A stretch of DNA of 26,994 nt from a virus. The notes below the pieces were generated by a model. The model was given only the letters and a program-made list of their open reading frames with translations, searched no databases and was not told where the DNA came from. A program made the position numbers and the translations under genes. Positions 22,462-26,994 of the stretch are shown here, piece by piece; position 1 is the stretch's first letter; each line of letters opens with the position of its first letter. The stretch is from positions 1 to 26,994 of the IMG/VR virus record IMGVR_UViG_3300018481_000062; one strand, written 5' to 3'.

Positions 22462-22625
22462 ATAAAGAACATCTAGTACCACAAGCAATTATTGACTGCG
22501 GTGAAAATCTAAAGACGGCTCCGCAACATCTTAAAGACATGCATCTTGAACGTCTTGAAGTTACTAAAAAATATATTGACGCTGTAATCCAAGCATATCA
22601 TGCTAAGCTTTTTCGCGGGAAATAA
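22458..22625 (+). CDS. Small hypothetical protein (55 aa) between gp55 and gp47
   Basis: A 55-codon ORF starts at ATG 22458, overlapping the gp55 TGA by four bases, and ends directly before the gp47 ATG at 22626. It thus bridges two conserved genes with no gap, which supports it as real. The product (MNKEHLVPQAIIDCGENL..., ending KLFRGK) is helical, with one Cys and an amphipathic segment HLKDMHLERLEVTKKYIDAV. No family is recognised. Confidence 0.65.
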   Translation: MNKEHLVPQAIIDCGENLKTAPQHLKDMHLERLEVTKKYIDAVIQAYHAKLFRGK

Positions 22626-23684
22626 ATGGCACTCATAGCATTAATAACGGATACTCACTGGGGAGTCAGAAATGATTCTCCAGAATTTCATGATTATTTT
22701 GACAAGTTTTTCAGCACGATATTTTTTCCATATTTAGAAGCACATAACATCAAGACTATCGTCCATCTGGGGGATATGGTTGACCGCCGAAAGTACATTT
22801 CTTTTCAGACTGCTTCTCGACTTTGGAAAGACTTCACATCTAAAGTGTTAAATTATGACTTTCATTTGATCTTGGGCAACCATGATATTACATTCAAAAA
22901 CACAAACACCCTCAATGCCGCAGTCGAACTCTACAGACATGCAAACTTCAAAGTGTATGAAAATGCAACAGAAGTAACTTTGCACGGCGAGAAGTTTTTG
23001 TTCATCCCTTGGATAAATAGCGAGAACAGAGAGGCTACAAATGTACTTATCTCTTCCACTATCGCAGAGGTCGTATTTGGACATTTGGAACTCGCAGGCT
23101 TCGAAATGTATAAGGGAATTACCAATATTCATGGTGATGATCCTAGCATCTTTCGTAAGTTTTTTATGGTTTGTTCTGGGCACTTCCATCGCCGCAGCAG
23201 TGCTGACAACATCCATTATCTCGGATCGCCTTGTGAGTTTACTTGGGCGGATTTTGATGACCCTAAAGGATTCCATGTTTATGATACCGAAACGAGAGAA
23301 TTGACATTCATCCCGAACCCTTATACAATGTTCCATAAGGTGTTTTATGATGATCTCAATAAAAGCCAGGATGAAGTCTTAAATGTAGACTTCAAAGAAT
23401 TAAACGGAAGTTATATTAAGTTAATTATAACGAATAAAACAAATCCATATTGGTTTGATCTGTTTCTTTCCAAATTGGAAAAGGCAGAAGTTTCAAATAT
23501 TCAAATCGTTGAAGATCACCACAACATTCATGTTGTGGAAGATGCAGCAATTGTATCCGAAGTCGAGTCTACTATTGATATTTTCAAGAAACATATTTCC
23601 ACAACTACATATGATGCTGCACACAAGCTTGCATTAGAAAAATGTATTGTCAGCCTCTATAATGAGGCTATTTCTATGGAGTAA
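22626..23684 (+). CDS. gp47: gp47 recombination nuclease subunit (Mre11/SbcD-like)
   Basis: This 352-residue metallophosphoesterase (T4 gp47 is 339 aa) carries the motifs in order: DTHWG (9-13), GDMVDRR (49-55), GNHD (84-87), FGHLE (151-155) and GHFHRR (185-190), which bind the two metals. Residues ~270-352 form the C-terminal segment that contacts gp46. With gp46 it resects double-strand ends for recombination-dependent replication and degrades host DNA. In T4 it lies close upstream of gene 46; here one extra gene (23688-24221) stands between them. Confidence 0.95.
   Translation: MALIALITDTHWGVRNDSPEFHDYFDKFFSTIFFPYLEAHNIKTIVHLGDMVDRRKYISFQTASRLWKDFTSKVLNYDFHLILGNHDITFKNTNTLNAAVELYRHANFKVYENATEVTLHGEKFLFIPWINSENREATNVLISSTIAEVVFGHLELAGFEMYKGITNIHGDDPSIFRKFFMVCSGHFHRRSSADNIHYLGSPCEFTWADFDDPKGFHVYDTETRELTFIPNPYTMFHKVFYDDLNKSQDEVLNVDFKELNGSYIKLIITNKTNPYWFDLFLSKLEKAEVSNIQIVEDHHNIHVVEDAAIVSEVESTIDIFKKHISTTTYDAAHKLALEKCIVSLYNEAISME
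23519..23538 (+). repeat. Perfect 8-bp inverted repeat inside gp47
   Basis: CCACAACA (23519-23526) and TGTTGTGG (23531-23538) enclose TTCA. It encodes part of DHHNIHVVED, so coding constraint alone could produce it. No T tract follows, so it is not a terminator. Confidence 0.4.
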
Positions 23685-23687
23685 ATC

Positions 23688-24221
23688 ATGACACAATTAT
23701 CACGACGCAGTCTAATCAAAGGTTTAACCGCAATCTTTGCAGTTGTCACTGCTGGACCAGTCTTTATAGAATCAACAGCTGCCCTTACGAAGGTTCCTAG
23801 GGTTCCTTCTATTATGGAAATTGTTGAGATGTCCATTAAAAAGGCACTCGAACAAACTGTAGTAAAACAGAATGATTATGAAACACGAAAAGAAATATCT
23901 ACTGCTCTAGTTGCTGCAGTTCGTCCATTCCAAAATTCAAGTCAAATTTACGACTTCCAGGTTGTTTGTGATAGTAGTAATAATCGTAATGCTATTTTCG
24001 AAGCTGATCTAAGTGGTATACATGTAGATGTATATGTAAAACCAGTAGAGTCTATTGACTTCTTTCTCTTTAGTTCTGTAATAACAGAAGAAAAAGCCTA
24101 TCATGCAATTGGTGGGGTTTCTAACGGCCCGCTGTTGCCGGCGAGCGACCGCGACGACGGACTGCGCTATGACGGCAGCCTTAATACACTCATTAAAACG
24201 CCTAGTCCTTTGTTAGGTTAA
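23688..24221 (+). CDS. Tat-signal protein with a tail-sheath C-terminal-like domain
   Basis: This 177-residue protein has GGAG (23678-23681) six bases before ATG 23688. Its N-terminus is a classic twin-arginine signal: SRRSLIK (5-11), a hydrophobic stretch TAIFAVVTAGPVFI and a possible cut near STAA (29-32). Residues 42-143 align with the C-terminal domain of the window's own gp18 (~664-764): 54 gap-free positions sharing ND, TR, R, Q and DF, then VVCD followed by (S/T)SNN. Two residues are then inserted before D(V/I)Y(V/L)KP and SI(D/N)F. This is the domain that links sheath subunits. Residues ~144-165 are encoded by very GC-rich DNA. It is inserted between gp47 and gp46 with gaps of 3 and 4 bases. 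Signal and homology are seen directly; export and function are inference. Confidence 0.85.
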   Translation: MTQLSRRSLIKGLTAIFAVVTAGPVFIESTAALTKVPRVPSIMEIVEMSIKKALEQTVVKQNDYETRKEISTALVAAVRPFQNSSQIYDFQVVCDSSNNRNAIFEADLSGIHVDVYVKPVESIDFFLFSSVITEEKAYHAIGGVSNGPLLPASDRDDGLRYDGSLNTLIKTPSPLLG

Positions 24222-24225
24222 ATCC

Positions 24226-25941
24226 TTGATATTTTTTCAAAAAATAAGATGGAAAAATCTTCTTTCTACGGGTAATGCATGGACTGAAATTGATTTAACC
24301 AAGGATAAAATGACCCTCTTCGTTGGAAACAATGGAGCGGGTAAATCTACAATTCTAGATGCCCTTTGTTATGGTCTTTTTAGCAAACCATTCAGAAACA
24401 TCCGTAAAGCACAATTAATCAATTCCTCAATCAACAAGGATCTTCTTGTAGAAATAGAATTTTGTCTAAATAACAAGCAATATCTCGTTCGCAGGGGACA
24501 AAAACCTTCTGTCTTCGAGATATTTAAAAATGACAAGATGCTTGACCAATCTGCCGATGTCAAGGATTATCAGAATATCCTCGAAAAACAAATTCTCAAA
24601 ATCAACTTCAAATCATTCTGCCAAGTTGTAATTCTTGGTTCTGCAACTTTTGTACCTTTTATGTCCCTGACTACCGGCGCTCGTCGTGAAATCGTTGAAG
24701 ATTTGCTTGATCTGCAGATCTTCTCAGTTATGAACATTTTAGTGAAGGAAAAGATAACACATAACAATGAAAACCAAACAAAAAATTCTGCTCAAAAAAC
24801 TCTTCTCGAGGAGAAAATCAAACTTATTAATGAGCACATTGAAACGACTCTTAGTAACAATGAAACGCAGATAGAAACCAAAAAGAATAAAATCAAGAGT
24901 CTTATAGAAAACATCAATGATGCTACATCTAAATGTGATTTGTTGCTGATTAGGCGTCAAAATGTCCTTGATAAAATGAAGAATGGAAACAAATACAAAA
25001 AGAAATTTACCGAACTCAATCAATTTGAAAATAAGATAAACATCAAGTGCAATAATGTTGTAGGTGAAAAGACCTTTTTTGAGTCCAATGATGTATGCCC
25101 AACTTGTACACAATCCATTGATATGAAATTTAGACAAAAAGCGATCAATATGCATCTTGCTAAAATTACAGAATACAATAATGCACTAGAAGAATTAGCA
25201 GTTGAAAAGACCAAACTCGAAGAAAAACTCGCTAAAATTGAAGCTCTCGATAAGCATTTGCTTGACATATCGATGGATATTGTCCAACTAGAAACTCAGA
25301 TTAACAATTGGAAAAAACATATCGCAGAATTAGAAAGAGATTTAGATAACATCACTACTAATTTTTTCAGTATAGATACAGGTAGAATAGTTGAACTCGA
25401 AGCATCCCTAGATGAAGTTATTAAAGAATATAATGTACTTTATGAAAACAAGAAGATAATGACAGCAGCCGCAGCATTGTTAAAGGATGACGGCATCAAA
25501 TCTAAAATCATCAAACAATATGTCCCAATAATTAATAAACTGATCAATAAAAACCTTGCTGCATTAGATTTTATGTGTCACTTTGAATTGGATGAAAATT
25601 TCAATGAAACCATTTTATCACGGGGTCGTGACAATTTTTCTTACTCTTCATTCTCCGAGGGAGAAAAGTTTAGAATCAATATTGCCATATTATTTGCCTG
25701 GCGAGCTCTCGCCCGCCTTCGAAATTCAATTTCTACGAACGTGCTTATTTTGGACGAAATTCTCGATAGCTCGCTAGATCAGGAAGGAACCGATGAATTT
25801 ATGAAAGTTCTTTCAGGGTTGACTGAAGATAATAATGTATTCATAATAAGTCATAAGACTGATCAATTGATTGACAAATTCCCCAATATTCTCCATTTTG
25901 AGAAAATTCACGGATTTAGTAAAATACGAGAGTTAACATGA
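24226..25941 (+). CDS. gp46: gp46 recombination nuclease ATPase (Rad50/SbcC-like)
   Basis: This 571-residue protein (T4 gp46 is 560 aa) has Walker A GNNGAGKS (34-41) and long coiled coils (~residues 170-280 and 310-400) around a zinc hook CPTC (C291, C294). The ABC signature is FSEGEKFRINIA (476-487), and Walker B is LILDEILD (507-514) with D-loop SSLD. It works with gp47 to resect DNA ends. The start is TTG 24226 (LIFFQKIRWKNLLSTG reads as a Rad50 N-terminus), preceded by AGG at 24215-24217 in the end of the Tat gene. The stop overlaps the next ORF (ATGA). Confidence 0.95.
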   Translation: MIFFQKIRWKNLLSTGNAWTEIDLTKDKMTLFVGNNGAGKSTILDALCYGLFSKPFRNIRKAQLINSSINKDLLVEIEFCLNNKQYLVRRGQKPSVFEIFKNDKMLDQSADVKDYQNILEKQILKINFKSFCQVVILGSATFVPFMSLTTGARREIVEDLLDLQIFSVMNILVKEKITHNNENQTKNSAQKTLLEEKIKLINEHIETTLSNNETQIETKKNKIKSLIENINDATSKCDLLLIRRQNVLDKMKNGNKYKKKFTELNQFENKINIKCNNVVGEKTFFESNDVCPTCTQSIDMKFRQKAINMHLAKITEYNNALEELAVEKTKLEEKLAKIEALDKHLLDISMDIVQLETQINNWKKHIAELERDLDNITTNFFSIDTGRIVELEASLDEVIKEYNVLYENKKIMTAAAALLKDDGIKSKIIKQYVPIINKLINKNLAALDFMCHFELDENFNETILSRGRDNFSYSSFSEGEKFRINIAILFAWRALARLRNSISTNVLILDEILDSSLDQEGTDEFMKVLSGLTEDNNVFIISHKTDQLIDKFPNILHFEKIHGFSKIRELT

Positions 25942-26084
25942 CAGAAGATGATGATATTTTCAGGGGAGTGTTATCTCTTGGACTTTTAGGATTTTTAGCA
26001 TTTTGTTTTTATCTGCTCAACGCTAGCTGGCATGCTTATGCTTTGTTAATATTGGCCAATATCATATTGGGTATGCTCACATGA
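25938..26084 (+). CDS. Small two-helix membrane protein (48 aa)
   Basis: This 48-codon ORF overlaps the gp46 stop (ATGA at 25938) and the deformylase start (ATGA at 26081), so it exactly fills the gap. After an acidic N-terminus (MTEDDDIF) it has two hydrophobic segments, residues ~11-27 (VLSLGLLGFLAFCFYLL) and ~31-47 (WHAYALLILANIILGML), with a short polar turn. It would be an inner-membrane hairpin with the N-terminus probably inside. Function unknown; a holin-like or regulatory role is possible but unsupported. Confidence 0.65.
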   Translation: MTEDDDIFRGVLSLGLLGFLAFCFYLLNASWHAYALLILANIILGMLT

Positions 26085-26641
26085 AAACCGACGCAACACC
26101 CAGATCATTTACGCCAGCGGATTTAAGTTTTATGGATGTTATTCCTGCAAAGGAACAGCCACGATCTGAACGCATTATTACAGATCCAAACAAACTCAAG
26201 GAACCATGTATTCCTTTTGATTTTGATAATCCACCAATGAATCCCAGTGAACTCGCTTATAATCTTGTCAAGGAAATGCGGGACTTCAACGGAATTGGTT
26301 TAGCTGCAAATCAAATGGGGTATCCCTGGCGAGTATTTGCAATGCGATCAGATCCTAATATGGTTTGTTTCAATCCAAAAATTGTTATGCCTTCTGAGGA
26401 AACTATTGCTCTTGAAGAAGCATGTTTGTCCTTTCCTGGTTTGTTCGTCAAGGTTACTCGACCTAAACATGTTCGAGCTCGCTTTCAATTAGCAAATGGG
26501 GATACTCGTACTGAGATGTATATCGGATTGGCCGCTAGAGTATTTCAACATGAGTTGGACCATTTAAACGGCATCTTGTACTATGATCTCGCTAATAAAT
26601 ATCATCGTGACCTAGCTTTTAAACGATGGAAGAAAAAATGA
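26081..26641 (+). CDS. def: Peptide deformylase
   Basis: This 186-residue protein has the three deformylase motifs: GIGLAANQ (71-78), EACLS (113-117; usual form EGCLS, so Gly is replaced by Ala) and HELDH (157-161). Together these supply the metal ligands Cys115, His157 and His161 and the catalytic Glu158. It removes the formyl group from new N-terminal Met. Phage deformylases are known in T4-like cyanophages, where they have been linked to maturation of fast-turning-over host proteins. The N-terminal ~35 residues are an extension beyond the usual start. ATGA overlaps join it to both neighbours. Confidence 0.94.
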   Translation: MKTDATPRSFTPADLSFMDVIPAKEQPRSERIITDPNKLKEPCIPFDFDNPPMNPSELAYNLVKEMRDFNGIGLAANQMGYPWRVFAMRSDPNMVCFNPKIVMPSEETIALEEACLSFPGLFVKVTRPKHVRARFQLANGDTRTEMYIGLAARVFQHELDHLNGILYYDLANKYHRDLAFKRWKKK

Positions 26642-26994
26642 TTGTTACTCCAGAAGAACGCGAATATGTAAGAAATTACATCAATGATGCTTGCATAATG
26701 AGAGTTCCACAAGGTTCTACTGCACTACCTTCCTATGGAAATCGCGGTTATTATACTTGGCAGTTTTATCTTCGTGCTGTCTTGTATGACGCAAAAGCGC
26801 TGCGTCTTATAACCAAAGATTTTTTCCTTAGACATAAGGGATTTGATTTTTCAAAATTCCGAATTGCAGGAATAGAATCGTCTGCAGTTCCGCTTCTGAT
26901 TGCATTTTCACAAGAAGCACATAGATATGGTGTAAAACTTGATGTTCTTTCGGTAAGAAAGAATGCTAAGGAATATGGTCTCTGTCAATGGGTA
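26638..26994 (+). CDS. Phosphoribosyltransferase-like protein (3' truncated by window)
   Basis: The frame is open to the right edge (119 codons seen). Start ATG 26638 overlaps the deformylase stop (ATGA); ATG 26626 in the same frame is an alternative. The segment FRIAGIESSAVPLLIAFSQE followed by LDVLSVRKNAKEYG resembles the core of orotate-type phosphoribosyltransferases, in which a Gly-rich 'iaGvesgaip' strand-turn precedes the VRK(x)AKxYG motif. The PRPP-binding DD loop would lie beyond the window. It may salvage or make pyrimidine nucleotides, or be a regulator using the fold. Identification is moderate because the protein is incomplete. Confidence 0.72.
   Translation, partial: MIVTPEEREYVRNYINDACIMRVPQGSTALPSYGNRGYYTWQFYLRAVLYDAKALRLITKDFFLRHKGFDFSKFRIAGIESSAVPLLIAFSQEAHRYGVKLDVLSVRKNAKEYGLCQWV

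Noticed and set aside
23012-23019. GATAAATA inside gp47
   Set aside because: Mid-gene, no suitable downstream start; regarded as chance.
23652-23669. AGCCTC / GAGGCT hairpin near the end of gp47
   Set aside because: Only 6 bp, in coding sequence, not followed by a T tract; not a terminator. It might still influence translation of the Tat gene but there is no further evidence.
1-26994. tRNA genes, CRISPR arrays, insertion sequences, integration sites
   Set aside because: Gene-free gaps are at most ~130 bases and none shows a cloverleaf, spaced repeats, transposase or terminal inverted repeats.

Overview
This window is a contiguous piece of a T4-superfamily myovirus genome (contractile tail, tailed dsDNA phage). 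All recognised genes lie on the + strand, are tightly packed (ATGA/TAATG overlaps or gaps of a few bases) and follow the T4 order 13-14-15-16-17-18-19-20-67-21-22-23. A gp3-like gene, uvsY, uvsW, 55, 47 and 46 follow, an order I recall from T4-like cyanophages and other marine or alphaproteobacterial exo-T4 phages. The fatty acid desaturase and peptide deformylase also fit that group. No photosynthesis, tRNA, integrase or CRISPR features are visible. The host cannot be fixed from this window beyond 'probably a Gram-negative bacterium'.

Layout. (1) 2-1147: 3' part of a tail fibre with an S74 intramolecular chaperone, followed by a tiny Cys-tailed protein. (2) 1393-4011: an accessory block of five overlapping genes, including a three-histidine-box fatty acid desaturase and a GNAT-like protein. 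(3) 3987-8542: neck (13, 14), sheath terminator (15) and terminase (16, 17). (4) 8600-11554: sheath and tube, ending in a strong terminator. (5) 11611-18108: portal, prohead core/internal proteins, protease, scaffold and major capsid, ending in a second terminator. (6) 18241-19337: a head-protein candidate and a gp3-like tail protein. (7) 19399-21707: recombination mediator UvsY, helicase UvsW and an Sm-like candidate. (8) 21838-26084: late sigma factor gp55 and the gp47/gp46 recombination nuclease, with small genes between them. (9) 26081-26994: peptide deformylase and a truncated phosphoribosyltransferase-like gene.

Regulation. Six good NATAAATA boxes (the T4 late-promoter motif TATAAATA and one-base variants) lie just upstream of 18, 19, 67, 22, 23 and the gene at 18241. 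The sigma factor expected to read them, gp55, is encoded in the same window. Sigma70-like TTGACA/TATAAT-type elements precede uvsY and gp55, and one opposes them on the minus strand.

The most striking observation is a 177-residue gene inserted exactly between 47 and 46. It has a twin-arginine (Tat) signal sequence joined to a domain that aligns, without gaps for 54 residues, to the C-terminal domain of the sheath protein gp18 encoded about 13 kb upstream. It ends in a short, very GC-rich segment foreign to the surrounding DNA. Second is the portal gene, whose conserved N-terminus appears to begin at a non-canonical ATC codon behind a good Shine-Dalgarno sequence. Others are an in-frame TAG dividing two basic head-region ORFs, a repeated LSxxxLxxY motif shared by candidate head proteins, and two small genes (55 and 48 codons) at overlapping junctions.
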